A DNA stretch of 64,000 nt, from assembly GCA_947504205.1 (NCBI GenBank), contig CANNGL010000003.1:496001-560000 (forward strand), read 5' to 3'. The notes below the pieces were generated by a model that ran no database searches, was not told the origin of the DNA, and worked only from the letters and a program-made list of their open reading frames with translations. Source of the stretch: an uncultured Litoreibacter sp. Lineage in GTDB: Bacteria; Pseudomonadota; Alphaproteobacteria; Rhodobacterales; Rhodobacteraceae. The translations under genes and the position numbers were made by a program. Positions 32,834-42,098 of this stretch are shown here, piece by piece. Numbering within the stretch: position 1 is the first letter of the stretch; each line of letters starts with the position of its first letter.

Positions 32834-33958
32834 ATGAGCCGTGCAACACCCCTGACTGACCGGACGGAACCGCTCTTGGTTTTGGGCATAGAAAGCAGCT
32901 GCGATGATACAGGCGCAGCGGTTGTTCGTTGGTCGCCTGATGGCACTGCCGATATTTTGTCGAATGAAGTGTTCGGTCAAACTGAATTGCACGCAGATTT
33001 CGGTGGTGTCGTTCCGGAAATTGCGGCGCGCGCCCATGCCGAAAAGCTGGATGTCATGGTAGAGGCGGCGTTGAGCGCGGCGGGGGCCAAACTAAAAGAT
33101 ATGACCGCAATCGCCGTTACAGCGGGGCCGGGATTGATCGGCGGTGTGTTGTCCGGCGTGATGTGCGCCAAGGGTCTGGCTGTTGGCGCTGGGCTGCCGC
33201 TGGTCGGTGTAAACCATCTGGCAGGTCACGCATTGACGCCACGCCTGACGGACGGACTGGTTTTTCCCTATTTGATGTTGCTGATCTCCGGTGGCCATTG
33301 CCAATTTCTGATCGTCGAAGGAGTCGATCAGTTCGAGCGTCTTGGCGGAACGATCGATGATGCTCCGGGGGAGGCCTTTGATAAGGTTGCAAAGCTCATA
33401 GGTTTGCCACAGCCCGGAGGACCTAGCATCGAAAAGGTCGCAGCAACGGGGGATCCCAAGCGCTTTGCTTTCCCTCGACCGCTCTTGAACCGCCCCGGCA
33501 TGGATATGTCCTTCTCTGGGCTTAAAACCGCGGTGTTGCGGGAGCGCGATCGCTTGGTCGACGAGCAAGGTGGGCTGTTTGCCAATGATCAGGCTGATCT
33601 GGCTGCGGGTTTTCAGGCCGCCGTCGTGGACGTGCTCGCAGAGAAAACTGAGCGCGCTCTGCGGGCATATCTGGAGAAGTGCCCTGATACACCGGCTTTT
33701 TCTGTGGCCGGTGGCGTAGCCGCCAATGGACATATTCGTAGCGTGTTGCACCGCCTTTGTGATGACCACGAGGTCGCCTTTACCGCGCCACCACTGGCTC
33801 TTTGTACCGACAATGCAGCTATGATTGCGTGGGCAGGGATAGAGCGGTTGCAGCTTGGTCTGGTTGACGACATGTCACTGGCCGCCCGGCCGCGATGGCC
33901 GTTGGATCAAACCGCAACTGCGCTTGTCGGGTCCGGCAAGAAAGGTCCAAAAGCATGA
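32834..33958 (+). CDS. tsaD: tRNA N6-threonylcarbamoyladenosine (t6A) transferase TsaD
   Basis: The 374-residue protein has the ASKHA-fold TsaD motifs: [29 protein letters not shown] (metal His region, with [11 protein letters not shown] supplying HxxxH), [24 protein letters not shown], and [12 protein letters not shown]. With TsaB, TsaC and TsaE (tsaE is at 47.7 kb here) it adds threonylcarbamoyl to A37 of ANN-decoding tRNAs, including tRNA-Thr. It is divergent from hemD and overlaps gpsA by 4 bases. Confidence 0.96.
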   Translation: MSRATPLTDRTEPLLVLGIESSCDDTGAAVVRWSPDGTADILSNEVFGQTELHADFGGVVPEIAARAHAEKLDVMVEAALSAAGAKLKDMTAIAVTAGPGLIGGVLSGVMCAKGLAVGAGLPLVGVNHLAGHALTPRLTDGLVFPYLMLLISGGHCQFLIVEGVDQFERLGGTIDDAPGEAFDKVAKLIGLPQPGGPSIEKVAATGDPKRFAFPRPLLNRPGMDMSFSGLKTAVLRERDRLVDEQGGLFANDQADLAAGFQAAVVDVLAEKTERALRAYLEKCPDTPAFSVAGGVAANGHIRSVLHRLCDDHEVAFTAPPLALCTDNAAMIAWAGIERLQLGLVDDMSLAARPRWPLDQTATALVGSGKKGPKA

Positions 33959-34896
33959 CCTCGGTTCAAGTTGTAGGGGCCGGGGCCTTCGGAACAGCGC
34001 TCGCCATTGCTCTGCATCGGGGCGGCAAGGAAGTCACGCTGGTCGGACGGTCTGTTGCAGGCTGGCAAGATGGCCGGAAAAACCCTCGGTTGCCCGATAT
34101 ATTGGTTCCGCCTGAGATTGCTTTGCAAAGCAAAATAACCGCCGATCTCGAAACCATACTTCTTCTTGCCATTCCAACGCAGCGGCTCTCAGAATTCCTA
34201 TCAGAAAACCGCCCTCGCGCAGCCGTTGCAGTGGCGTGTTGTAAAGGCATCGAGGTGAGTTCCGGGCTGGGACCAACGGCGCTGATGGCGGCTCATCTGG
34301 ATTGTCCTACGGCTGTCTTGACGGGCCCAAGCTTTGCTATCGACATCGCCAGGGGGCTTCCTACGGCGCTTACGCTCGCTACCAAGATGAAGGATCCTGC
34401 ACCATTACAGCAGTTGCTCTCGACCGATGCGCTTCGGCTATATTTGTCAGATGATCCAATTGGCGCTGAACTGGGGGGCGCCTTGAAAAACGTTATCGCA
34501 ATCGCTTGTGGCATTTGCATTGGCGCTGGGCTGGGTGACAGCGCACGCGCGGCGTTAATGACCCGTGGATTTGCCGAGATGCAGCGTTTGGCTCTTGCAT
34601 TGGGCGCCCGGTCCGACACGCTGATGGGGCTTTCCGGCTTTGGCGATCTTGCCCTGACCTGCACGTCGCGGCTGTCGCGAAATTTCAGCTACGGCATCGC
34701 TTTGGGCGAAAAATCTGACCTACCCGAAGGGCAAACCATAGAGGGGCGTGCAACAGCCCAGGCGGTCGTTGATCTTGCCAGAACTCACGGCATTGATATG
34801 CCCATCGCCCAGACTGTACGTAGTATGGTAGAAGAAACCACGTCGCTGGAGCAGGCACTGTCCGATCTGTTATCCCGACCACTAACAAAGGAGTGA
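33955..34896 (+). CDS. gpsA: NAD(P)H-dependent glycerol-3-phosphate dehydrogenase
   Basis: The 313-residue protein starts with a Rossmann motif [15 protein letters not shown], has [25 protein letters not shown], the catalytic Lys in [14 protein letters not shown], and [11 protein letters not shown], all standard for GpsA. It reduces dihydroxyacetone phosphate to sn-glycerol-3-phosphate for phospholipid synthesis. ATG at 33955 overlaps the tsaD stop. tsaD-gpsA-YciI-EVE is a common alphaproteobacterial order. Confidence 0.95.
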   Translation: MTSVQVVGAGAFGTALAIALHRGGKEVTLVGRSVAGWQDGRKNPRLPDILVPPEIALQSKITADLETILLLAIPTQRLSEFLSENRPRAAVAVACCKGIEVSSGLGPTALMAAHLDCPTAVLTGPSFAIDIARGLPTALTLATKMKDPAPLQQLLSTDALRLYLSDDPIGAELGGALKNVIAIACGICIGAGLGDSARAALMTRGFAEMQRLALALGARSDTLMGLSGFGDLALTCTSRLSRNFSYGIALGEKSDLPEGQTIEGRATAQAVVDLARTHGIDMPIAQTVRSMVEETTSLEQALSDLLSRPLTKE

Positions 34897-34899
34897 GCG

Positions 34900-35169
34900 A
34901 TGCGCGTCGCTGTCATTTGCACCGACAAACCGGACCACATCGAGGTTCGAAAAGCCAATCGTGAGGCGCATCTGTCCTATCTGAAAGATACTGGTGTTGT
35001 TGAGCAGGCCGGGCCTTTTCTGAATGCAGATGGCGTGATGTGTGGCTCCCTCCTGATTTTGGAGGTCGCCGATATGGCGGCGGCACAAGCTTGGGCCGAT
35101 GCTGATCCTTACGCAAAAGCGGGCCTGTTCTCCGCCGTTCGATTGGAGATTTGGAACAAGGTGATCTGA
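34900..35169 (+). CDS. YciI-like protein
   Basis: The 89-residue ferredoxin-fold protein has the YciI pattern RKANREAHLSYLKD, a central GSLLILEVADMAAAQAWADADPYAKAGLF region (core DPYAKAGLF with the conserved Asp and His-like site). Stand-alone YciI proteins have no agreed function. AAAGGAG precedes the ATG, which is 3 bases after gpsA. The stop overlaps the EVE gene start. Confidence 0.88.
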   Translation: MRVAVICTDKPDHIEVRKANREAHLSYLKDTGVVEQAGPFLNADGVMCGSLLILEVADMAAAQAWADADPYAKAGLFSAVRLEIWNKVI

Positions 35170-35582
35170 TGGCATATTGGTTATTCAAATCTGAGCCCTC
35201 CACGTGGTCTTGGGATCAGCAGGTTGCGAAAGGTCAGGCGGGCGAGGAATGGGACGGCGTTCGCAACTATCAGGCCCGTAATTTCATGCGAAAGATGGCT
35301 GTCGGCGACCTTGGTTTTTTCTATCATTCCCAGACCGAAAAGGCCGTTGTCGGCATAGTTGAAGTCTGCGCAGAGGCGCATCCTGATAGCACGACCGACG
35401 ATGATCGTTGGGAATGCGTTGACATCAAGGCGGTGGAGCCACTTCAGCAGCCAGTGACGCTTGATATGGTCAAGGCCGATCCACGCCTGGCAGATATGGT
35501 TCTGGTCAAAAATTCGCGCCTTTCCGTCCAACCAGTGACCGAAAACGAATGGAAAATCGTTCGCGAATTGGGCGGTCTTTGA
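35169..35582 (+). CDS. EVE-domain protein
   Basis: The 137-residue protein is one EVE (PUA-like) domain: MAYWLFKSEPSTWSW, WDGVRNYQARNFMRKM, LGFFYHSQTEKAVVGIVEV and the C-terminal VTENEWKIV. EVE proteins bind modified bases in DNA or RNA. Here it is a housekeeping member in the gpsA operon. The ATG shares one base with the YciI stop (TGATG). Confidence 0.92.
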   Translation: MAYWLFKSEPSTWSWDQQVAKGQAGEEWDGVRNYQARNFMRKMAVGDLGFFYHSQTEKAVVGIVEVCAEAHPDSTTDDDRWECVDIKAVEPLQQPVTLDMVKADPRLADMVLVKNSRLSVQPVTENEWKIVRELGGL

Positions 35583-36118
35583 ACGCACTTAGCATTCCAT
35601 TGTCGCTCTGGTGCGTGAGCTGAAAACCGCTATCGCCCTTTGACGGGACATACACTCGCGCCCATAGCAACTGCAAAGATAGCCGCTAGCGATGGGGATA
35701 TACCCCTTTTGAGACTGAGTTGGAGGTCAGTGCCCGACCGCTGTCATCGAAGGTTCGCCAGCTCCTGAACAACCACGATTTGCTGGCAGTTTCCACGGTC
35801 AACATTGCCGCTGTCATTCGGCGGAGCGACCCGACGGAACTGAAGAACGCAGCGCGACGCTCAGCGCAGAATAAACAAGTGAAACGAGACACGCCGCGCG
35901 ATGCAGCAAACAGGTCTTCAAGCTTCTCTTGTAAAAATCAAAAGGGGGCCCCGAACCCCATCGGAACCCCCTTCTACCCCACGTGCAAATTATCTCGCAC
36001 CGCACGTGTTCGAATTTTGGGTCCGACCGTTCTGATCAGATGCAGCAGTCATACCCGGATTGCTGAGTGACGGCAAATCCATAGTCTATAAATTTTGTTC
36101 TAAATCAGAGTATTAATA
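35583..36118. other. Noncoding gap with one hairpin
   Basis: No gene on either strand is supported; short frames here lack ribosome binding sites and family features. AAGGGGG (35942-35948) can pair with CCCCCTT (35967-35973) around a partly paired loop, and may end the gpsA-EVE transcript or an unseen RNA. The segment near 36060-36120 is AT-rich. I see nothing else. Confidence 0.5.
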
Positions 36119-36150
36119 AGAAAAACGCCCGCGGATCACCACAGGCGTTT
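36119..36150 (-). terminator. Terminator after the DUF2853 gene
   Basis: AAACGCC (36123-36129) pairs with GGCGTTT (36144-36150); on the minus strand the stem is followed by TTTTTCTTATT. It lies 23 bases after the DUF2853 stop. Confidence 0.75.
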
Positions 36151-36172
36151 GACGTCGTTCTGGTGGGTCAGA

Positions 36173-36514
36173 TCAGCCGTAGACTGACTCTTTTCCGAAA
36201 TGCTTGGTCAGCATGTAGTAAACCACTGCGCGGTATTTATTGCGCTCAGAGCGGCCATATGTGTCGATAACGGAATTGATTGCTTCCATCAGTGCGGGGC
36301 TGTCGCTCAGTCCCAGCTTCTTGATGAGAAAGTTGTTCTTAACGGTTTCAAGCTCTTCAGCCTGACCGCCTGCAACGGTTGAAGCGTCGGCATTATAGAT
36401 CGCCGGGCCGCAGCCAATTGTGACCTTTGTCAGCAGATCCATATCTGGTGTCATGCCGCATTTATTGCGAAGATCATCTGCATACTGCGCGATCAGTTCG
36501 TCTCTTTTTCCCAT
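36173..36514 (-). CDS. DUF2853 family protein
   Basis: The 113-residue soluble helical protein matches DUF2853: KRDELIAQYADDLRNKCG, NNFLIKKLGLS and a C-terminal KYRAVVYYMLTKHFGKES. The function is not known. GTGGGAGCTC-type purines precede the ATG and a strong terminator follows, so it is a single-gene unit, often highly expressed in marine alphaproteobacteria by experience with the family; that last point is not visible here. Confidence 0.8.
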   Translation of the reverse strand: MGKRDELIAQYADDLRNKCGMTPDMDLLTKVTIGCGPAIYNADASTVAGGQAEELETVKNNFLIKKLGLSDSPALMEAINSVIDTYGRSERNKYRAVVYYMLTKHFGKESVYG

Positions 36515-36639
36515 AGTGAGCTCCCACCTGTTGGGCCGATATCTCGGCTGAATTTAACCTGTTCTCAGGCCTTGCGCTGCGTAGATTAAAGGCGAAGTCT
36601 GCCAAAACAAAGGGGAAATTCACTTCGCGCGTGTCAGTT

Positions 36640-37344
36640 CTACCGGCAGGTCCCCCAGCCGCGAGATTGAAAGTGGAAGTGATCAGCATGCAGCGCATTG
36701 AACTCTGGTCCCAAAACCGTCTGAAACCAGTCACATCCGCCGTCTCGAACTGTGCGAAAAAACCGTGTTTCGGTATCCCCGTTGTCCCAATTGCCCAGCA
36801 GCGAGATACGGGTTCCGTTGCTCAGCGTTACGCTTGAGATGTCGATCGAACTGGCCGTGGCATGGCTGCTCATTCTGTCAGAGCTGCCCCGGATTCTGCG
36901 GCAATTGTAGCTGCCGATATGGCCCAAAGAACGGACGCTTTGATTGAAGTTCTCTTGCGCTGCCGGGTTCAGGTCGTGTTCTACCCACATGGTCAATCTG
37001 AGTGCTGTCTCGCAGGAGGTTTCTACCGGATCCAAGATGACGCCGGAGACCGTTCGTAGCTCAACCCGGTTCGCGATAAAGCATTGCGGGCTGTCGTTAA
37101 GGGGAGGGAGTTGCCTGAATTCTGCACGCTGCTCAAGTGTTTGCAGGCACCTGTCTGGATCGTCCAGAACACGCTCTAACTTGTAGCCGGTGAGCGGCGT
37201 AGGCGGGGCGCTTATGACCAAAGGCTTCAACGGGTTCCACTCATGCGGAAGGGGGGTATTGGGATTAACCAACAACTGCCAGCCAGCAATCGCCGCGAGC
37301 GTAACGAAAAGCATCCCTATTATTGTTGAAATACGGGCGATCAT
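36640..37344 (-). CDS. Extensin-like C-terminal domain protein
   Basis: The 234-residue protein has an N-terminal membrane anchor or signal (IIGMLFVTLAAIAGWQLLV), the segment QCFIANRVELRTVSG, HIGSYNCRRIRGSSDRMSSHATASSIDIS and the C-terminal HADHFHFQSRGWGTCR. The His/Asp/HxH set is the metal-site pattern of VanY/Ddl-peptidase-like folds shared by the Extensin-like_C family. It is likely periplasmic and cell-wall associated; activity is unproven. Confidence 0.85.
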   Translation of the reverse strand: MIARISTIIGMLFVTLAAIAGWQLLVNPNTPLPHEWNPLKPLVISAPPTPLTGYKLERVLDDPDRCLQTLEQRAEFRQLPPLNDSPQCFIANRVELRTVSGVILDPVETSCETALRLTMWVEHDLNPAAQENFNQSVRSLGHIGSYNCRRIRGSSDRMSSHATASSIDISSVTLSNGTRISLLGNWDNGDTETRFFRTVRDGGCDWFQTVLGPEFNALHADHFHFQSRGWGTCR

Positions 37345-37386
37345 CCGCCGTGCGACCTATGGATCATGTATGTGAATTCGTCCCGG

Positions 37387-38058
37387 CTAAGTTGCGGTCG
37401 GGCCATCTCGTCCGGCCAGCCTGCGCCCGGGACATCCCTGTTTGCGGGGCGCATCCTCGAATACGAACGCACAACTGTCACATCCGGATGCAATCGTCGT
37501 AGGGCGCGACACTTTGATCCCCTTTCTCGCTTTGTTGACATGGCTCATCCAAGCTCCATCCCAAAGGCACAGGGTTTCAGTTAAGTCACTGCGGCTTGCG
37601 TTCCAGAAAAACTCGGAAAACGGGCACTGTGAGACCTGCAAGGTCACAGCATCCTCTTCGATCACATCGTCCAACACCATGCCGTTGCCCCAGTGACGTC
37701 GCGAACGCGCAGCCAATCCCGTCTTTCTCAAATTGGCATAGGGTTTTCGATCAATTTGCAGCCAAAAGGCCATTCCGGCTTTTGCAAGCCATGCGCCGGT
37801 CGCCACAAACGCAGTTTGAGTGATCTGGCGTGCATCCTCACGCGTGAGCCCTTCGTTAAACTCAAGCCATTCAGTCGCTGCCAGCAAACAGCTCGCCATA
37901 TGCCTGTTGAAGGCCGCTTGCCGGTCAGTCCCCGGCATGGCTATCCGATCATAGCGGCAGGAGCGTGCCACGATCTGTTGTCGGGACGGCGCTACAGAGG
38001 AGAGGCGTCTGAGCCGGAACTGAAATTCAAATAACCAAAGTCTTGCAAGTAATCGCAT
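37387..38058 (-). CDS. L-2-amino-thiazoline-4-carboxylic acid hydrolase-like protein
   Basis: The 223-residue protein shows the ATC-hydrolase family pattern in its C-terminal half: VSQCPFSEFFWN, ETLCLWDGAWM and SRPTTIASGCDSCAFVFED, with conserved Cys residues. The named enzyme opens a thiazoline ring in cysteine synthesis by Pseudomonas, but most family members have other, unknown roles. It begins at the stop codon of the TetR gene, in an operon with that regulator and a small membrane protein. Confidence 0.72.
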   Translation of the reverse strand: MRLLARLWLFEFQFRLRRLSSVAPSRQQIVARSCRYDRIAMPGTDRQAAFNRHMASCLLAATEWLEFNEGLTREDARQITQTAFVATGAWLAKAGMAFWLQIDRKPYANLRKTGLAARSRRHWGNGMVLDDVIEEDAVTLQVSQCPFSEFFWNASRSDLTETLCLWDGAWMSHVNKARKGIKVSRPTTIASGCDSCAFVFEDAPRKQGCPGRRLAGRDGPTAT

Positions 38059-38621
38059 TAGGAAGTGCCTCGATTAAAATAGGTCATCACCATGTCGTCG
38101 TAGAGGTTGGCCAGGTGCCTTTGCTTTTCCGTTGTCATATCTGGCACCAGCATCATGAAGCCCGCAAATGCGGCGTATTCCAAGAATGCGGCGTCCTTCA
38201 CCTCTGTCTCATCACGGCCAAACCGTTGTGAATAAAGTTGGGTCATGAAGCCCGCACGCGCCTCATCGACGTCTTTGACAATCGCGTCGATGGTTTCGTT
38301 TCGTCTGGCCAATTCCCGCACGCCCAGTTCCAGCGCAAAGTCCATTTCCAGTGCCTGCTCCAGCAGCGCGTTGGCAATGTCGTCCGGGTTTGAGGCGTGT
38401 TGCGCTTCCGCGATCACGTTGTCGGTTTGCGCTTGTTTCCACGCATAAACCACACCTTCGAGAAACGCGACATGATCCTTGAAATGGTGGTAAAACGAGC
38501 CCTTTGTCAGAGCAGCGCGCGCGCATATCGCGTCCAGTTTCAGCGCGTCTGCACCGTCCTCAGAAAGGGCGGTTAGCCCAAGGTCCAGCCAGTCATCCTT
38601 GCTCAGTCGACGCTTCTTCAT
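38058..38621 (-). CDS. TetR-family transcriptional regulator
   Basis: The 187-residue protein has a TetR N-terminal HTH: DAICARAALTKGSFYHHFKDH, then a helical ligand domain with AGFMTQLYSQRFGRDETEV. It overlaps the upstream membrane-protein gene by 4 bases (ATGA) and shares its last base with the ATC-hydrolase-like start. It probably represses this three-gene operon through the paired palindromes at 39014-39060. Confidence 0.9.
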   Translation of the reverse strand: MKKRRLSKDDWLDLGLTALSEDGADALKLDAICARAALTKGSFYHHFKDHVAFLEGVVYAWKQAQTDNVIAEAQHASNPDDIANALLEQALEMDFALELGVRELARRNETIDAIVKDVDEARAGFMTQLYSQRFGRDETEVKDAAFLEYAAFAGFMMLVPDMTTEKQRHLANLYDDMVMTYFNRGTS

Positions 38622-38998
38622 ATCACCAAGCCCGCAATGCCAAGCAGCGCCACTGGCAAAAACAGCCAGCCTTGTGGAAGATCGAAAAAGCTGTCCCGAA
38701 GCGCAATTTGCATACCGATCCCGATCACCGCAAACCCAGCAGCAAGGCCTATGCCGACCATCGCAAACACTTGGTCATGCCCAAGCGCTGCCAGACCAAA
38801 CACCGCCGCCGTTGCGAAGATCGCGAGACTTGTGAAGTGCCAGCACAGATACAGCGTGTTTCTGACGACCGGTGGCAGGGCGTCGACCTGCCAGGCCGGT
38901 GCAATGATCTGCCGACCGCCAGCGATCAAATGCACGATCAGCCAGAGCAAGGCCAAACAGGAGGCAGATATGAATAAGATTTGGTCCATGCGAGTCAC
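38618..38998 (-). CDS. Small membrane protein with four helices
   Basis: The 126-residue protein has four hydrophobic segments (LFISASCLALLWLIVHLIAG region, LAIFATAAVFGLAAL, VFAMVGIGLAAGFAVIGIG and WLFLPVALLGIAGLVI). The sequence resembles small four-helix membrane proteins of unknown function. First gene of the TetR operon. RBS-like AGGTGAC lies just before the start. Confidence 0.72.
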   Translation of the reverse strand: MTRMDQILFISASCLALLWLIVHLIAGGRQIIAPAWQVDALPPVVRNTLYLCWHFTSLAIFATAAVFGLAALGHDQVFAMVGIGLAAGFAVIGIGMQIALRDSFFDLPQGWLFLPVALLGIAGLVI

Positions 38999-39013
38999 CT
39001 AAATTGCGCATAA

Positions 39014-39060
39014 CATACCTTAAAGTATGGTTTGCGCAATGGGAAAATACCAAAAGGTAT
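39014..39060. promoter_or_regulatory. Paired TetR-type operators
   Basis: CATACCTTAAAGTATG (39014-39029) and ATACCAAAAGGTAT (39047-39060) are two palindromes with the same ATACC half-site, about 32 bases apart centre to centre. They lie immediately upstream of the membrane-protein/TetR/ATC-hydrolase operon, so the TetR protein is the likely ligand. Confidence 0.65.
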
Positions 39061-39126
39061 GTTTTTGTCCCGGCAAAAAGAAACTGGACTCAACGGTCCG
39101 GCTTCTTCTCGCAGTGATTTATCTGG

Positions 39127-40515
39127 TTAGTATCTGTAGTGCTCCGGCTTGAACGGCCCTTCAGGTTTCACCCCGATATAGGAGGCCTGATCGGCATCAA
39201 GCTCCGTCAGCTTCACGCCGATTTTCGCAAGATGCAGGCGTGCAACCTTCTCATCCAGATGCTTGGGCAGGATGTATACTTCGTTTTTGTAGGCATCCGT
39301 GTTTGTCCAAAGTTCGATCTGGGCCAGAACCTGATTTGTGAAGGACGCAGACATCACAAACGATGGATGGCCTGTAGCGTTGCCGAGGTTGAGAAGACGA
39401 CCTTCGGAGAGCAGGATCAGGCGATTGCCGTTTGGCATCTCGATCATGTCCACCTGTTCTTTGATGTTCGTCCATTTGTGGTTCTTCAAGGCAGCGACCT
39501 GGATCTCGTTGTCGAAGTGCCCAATGTTGCCAACAATCGCCATATCCTTCATCTCGCGCATGTGCTCGATGCGGATCACGTCCTTGTTACCGGTCGTCGT
39601 GATGAAAATGTCGGCCTCGCCAACAACGTCTTCCAGCAGAACAACCTCGAACCCGTCCATGGCGGCTTGAAGCGCACAGATCGGATCGACTTCGGTGACT
39701 TTGACGCGGGCGCCAGCGCCGCGCAGAGACGCGGCCGAACCTTTGCCCACGTCGCCATAGCCCATCACGACGGCAACTTTGCCTGCCATCATGGTGTCGG
39801 TGGCGCGCCGGATCCCATCGACGAGAGATTCCTTACAGCCGTACTTGTTGTCGAATTTCGACTTGGTCACACTGTCATTCACATTGATCGCAGGGAATGG
39901 CAGCTGCCCTTCACGCACAAGCTCATACAACCGATGCACACCGGTTGTTGTCTCTTCCGAGACGCCCTTGATCTGATCACGCATCTTGGTGAACCAGCCG
40001 GGGCTGGCGTCCATGCGTTTCTTGATCTGGGCTTTGATGGCCTCTTCTTCCTCAGAAGTTGGCACAGGGATGATCTCTTCACCCGCTTCGGCGCGTGCAC
40101 CCAGCAGAATGTAGAGCGTGGCGTCACCACCATCGTCGAGGATCAGGTTTGGCCCTTCGTCAAACATGAATGACTTGTCGAGGTAATCCCAATGCTCTTC
40201 CAGCGATTGACCCTTGATCGCAAAGACCGGTGTCCCGCCTGCGGCAATCGCCGCGGCGGCATGGTCTTGAGTGGAGAAAATGTTGCAAGACGCCCAGCGT
40301 ACATCCGCACCCAAGGCGACCAATGTCTCGATCAGAACCGCTGTTTGGATCGTCATGTGCAGCGATCCGACGATGCGCGAGCCCTTCAATGGTTTGCTAT
40401 CACCATATTCTTCGCGCAACGCCATCAGGCCGGGCATTTCCGTCTCGGCAATGTCCAGTTCCTTGCGTCCGTACTCAGCAAGCGCGATGTCCTTAACAAT
40501 ATAGTCTTCAGCCAT
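39127..40515 (-). CDS. ahcY: S-adenosylhomocysteine hydrolase
   Basis: The 462-residue protein is AhcY along its length: [55 protein letters not shown] (split as [13 protein letters not shown]), the NAD motif [18 protein letters not shown], and C-terminal [13 protein letters not shown]. It splits S-adenosylhomocysteine into adenosine and homocysteine, relieving product inhibition of methyltransferases. ATG at 40515 is used: GAGGA lies 8 bases upstream, inside a hairpin. Confidence 0.97.
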   Translation of the reverse strand: MAEDYIVKDIALAEYGRKELDIAETEMPGLMALREEYGDSKPLKGSRIVGSLHMTIQTAVLIETLVALGADVRWASCNIFSTQDHAAAAIAAGGTPVFAIKGQSLEEHWDYLDKSFMFDEGPNLILDDGGDATLYILLGARAEAGEEIIPVPTSEEEEAIKAQIKKRMDASPGWFTKMRDQIKGVSEETTTGVHRLYELVREGQLPFPAINVNDSVTKSKFDNKYGCKESLVDGIRRATDTMMAGKVAVVMGYGDVGKGSAASLRGAGARVKVTEVDPICALQAAMDGFEVVLLEDVVGEADIFITTTGNKDVIRIEHMREMKDMAIVGNIGHFDNEIQVAALKNHKWTNIKEQVDMIEMPNGNRLILLSEGRLLNLGNATGHPSFVMSASFTNQVLAQIELWTNTDAYKNEVYILPKHLDEKVARLHLAKIGVKLTELDADQASYIGVKPEGPFKPEHYRY

Positions 40516-40568
40516 GTCAGCGGTCCTCATGCAAATTTGAGGTCCGCCTACCAGTATCAGCCGGTAAG
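40516..40568 (-). promoter_or_regulatory. Structured ahcY leader with the ribosome binding site in a stem
   Basis: In the minus-strand RNA, CTTACC pairs with GGTAGG (plus coordinates 40547-40568). Next, GGACCTCA pairs with TGAGGACC (40522-40545) apart from one mismatch. The second stem covers GAGGA, the ahcY ribosome binding site. This could control translation. I cannot align it with a known SAH or SAM riboswitch class, so a ligand is not claimed. Confidence 0.4.
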
Positions 40569-40718
40569 CTCAATGATGGTTTGTGCGGTCGCATATTGCA
40601 CACCGACACATCTATAGGGCGCGCTGCGAAAAAACCGGTTTTATCCACCTCTCTCACGCGGCTACTAATCGATCTCAGGTTTCCAAGTGCCGAAAGGCCG
40701 CAATCAGTGAGGCGCCAA

Positions 40719-41312
40719 ATGGCGAAACAACCAAGGGCATGGCAACGCATGCTGTCGGGACGGCGTCTCGATCTGCTGGATCCCACGCCCCTTGATATCG
40801 AAATCGAAGACATAGCCCACGGTTTGGCTTTCGTTGCGCGCTGGAATGGCCAAACGAAAGGGGAGTTCGCGTATTCCGTAGCGGAACATTCCGTTCTGGT
40901 TGAGCAGTTGTTCACGGCGGCTCAGCCCGGCGCTCCCGTCAAATGGCAACTCGCCGCGCTGCTGCACGATGCACCTGAATATGTGATCGGTGACATGATT
41001 TCGCCGGTTAAGGCGGCCGTCGGACCGGGATACGCGGAACTTGATGATCGCCTGACGGCTGCGATCCATCTGCGGTTCGGACTGCCGGCAATTATCCCAC
41101 CCACCGTCAAGAAACAGATCAAGAAGGCAGATAAGCTGTCAGCCTGGCTGGAAGCCACCCAGATCGCGGGCTTTTCGACAGATGAAGCCAATCGGTTTTT
41201 CGGAACACCACCCGAATTTGGACCGTTGCCTGCAAGACTCAGGCCAAGGCCGCCTATGCAGGTGAAGGCCGAGTTTATTTCGAGATTCAATGAGCTTTCG
41301 GAGGCCCTATGA
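40719..41312 (+). CDS. HD-domain phosphohydrolase (YfbR-like)
   Basis: The 197-residue protein has the HD metal residues H in VAEHSVLVEQL, HD in LLHDAPEYVIGDM, and a later Asp in KKADKLSAWLEA. The layout resembles YfbR/5'-deoxynucleotidase-like HD hydrolases. ATG at 40719 follows GAGG; the frame continues upstream to 40581 but that part is not conserved-looking. It overlaps the following GNAT gene by 4 bases. Substrate probably a deoxynucleoside monophosphate, by family only. Confidence 0.82.
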   Translation: MAKQPRAWQRMLSGRRLDLLDPTPLDIEIEDIAHGLAFVARWNGQTKGEFAYSVAEHSVLVEQLFTAAQPGAPVKWQLAALLHDAPEYVIGDMISPVKAAVGPGYAELDDRLTAAIHLRFGLPAIIPPTVKKQIKKADKLSAWLEATQIAGFSTDEANRFFGTPPEFGPLPARLRPRPPMQVKAEFISRFNELSEAL

Positions 41313-41794
41313 CTTTGAAGGTGCGAAAGGCCGTTCGGAAGGATTGCAGTGCAATCTGCGACATCGTGAATGAGATAATTGCGATCGGTGGGACCACGGC
41401 CTATCAAAACCCTCTGAGCCCGGACTACTTCCTGCAGTTCATCGAAGCAGGCTCCGAGAAGGTGTTTCTGCACGTAGCGACCACCGACCAAGCAGTGGTT
41501 GGCTTTCAATGGATCGAACCTCTTGACCCGCCGGATGATCACATTGGTGGCATTGCAACTTTCGCCAAAGTGGGAACATCGCAGCGCGGCATCGGATCGG
41601 CATTATTCGCAACCACGCAGCAGGCTTCAAAAGCTGCCGGATATCTGGAGCTCGTAGCCGTCATCCGGGCAGATAATACTGGTGGGCTGGCCTATTACGA
41701 GAAGATGGGGTTCCGTGATCACTCCGTCCGGCGGGCGATCCCACTTGCCGACGGAACGCCAATAGACCGCATCGCCAAACGTCTGAAGCTATAG
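41309..41794 (+). CDS. GNAT-family N-acetyltransferase
   Basis: The 161-residue protein has GNAT features: LKVRKAVRKDCSAICDIVNE, the acetyl-CoA loop VGTSQRGIGSALFATTQ, LVAVIRADNTGGLAYYEKMGF and a C-terminal IDRIAKRLKL. The AxNxxxxxYYEKMGF pattern is typical. Substrate unknown. Its start overlaps the HD gene stop, so the two are coupled. Confidence 0.9.
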   Translation: MTLKVRKAVRKDCSAICDIVNEIIAIGGTTAYQNPLSPDYFLQFIEAGSEKVFLHVATTDQAVVGFQWIEPLDPPDDHIGGIATFAKVGTSQRGIGSALFATTQQASKAAGYLELVAVIRADNTGGLAYYEKMGFRDHSVRRAIPLADGTPIDRIAKRLKL

Positions 41795-41854
41795 CGGCAC
41801 CCGCAGCATTGCTGCGAGCGCCCTAAGCGCAGAGCAGGGACCCTCCGCCTTTGT

Positions 41855-42019
41855 TCAGAAAATGCCGGGACGTTTGATGACCTTTGCCTTTTCTGAAGCC
41901 AGATCGCGTTCGATCTCCCAAGCTGATTTGTGACGGTGCGGCTCACGCCAGTGATCCGGCCCGCTCCAATGCTCCTGGCGCGTCGCGATACCCATGACAT
42001 CTGCAAAAAATGAAAGCAT
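41855..42019 (-). CDS. Small hypothetical protein (54 residues)
   Basis: ATG at 42019 has a strong AGAGGAGA 8 bases upstream and opens a 54-residue frame, MLSFFADVMGIATRQEHW at the start, rich in His/Arg/Trp (SGPDHWREPHRHKSAWEIE in the middle). It is divergent from the LysR-type regulator, the usual arrangement for a LysR target. No family is recognised. Confidence 0.62.
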   Translation of the reverse strand: MLSFFADVMGIATRQEHWSGPDHWREPHRHKSAWEIERDLASEKAKVIKRPGIF

Positions 42020-42098
42020 GGCTTTGATCTCCTCTATTGAGTATGTTTGCAGAATGCCTTGATATGAGCGGCTAGGCGAGTTTGAAAAATTTTTAATA

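Noticed and set aside
35686-36070. Short frames on both strands in the 35.6-36.1 kb gap
   Set aside because: No ribosome binding sites, biased composition and no family features.
39139-40173. Long frame of 344 residues opposite ahcY
   Set aside because: Antisense to a fully conserved AhcY; no motif or ribosome binding site.
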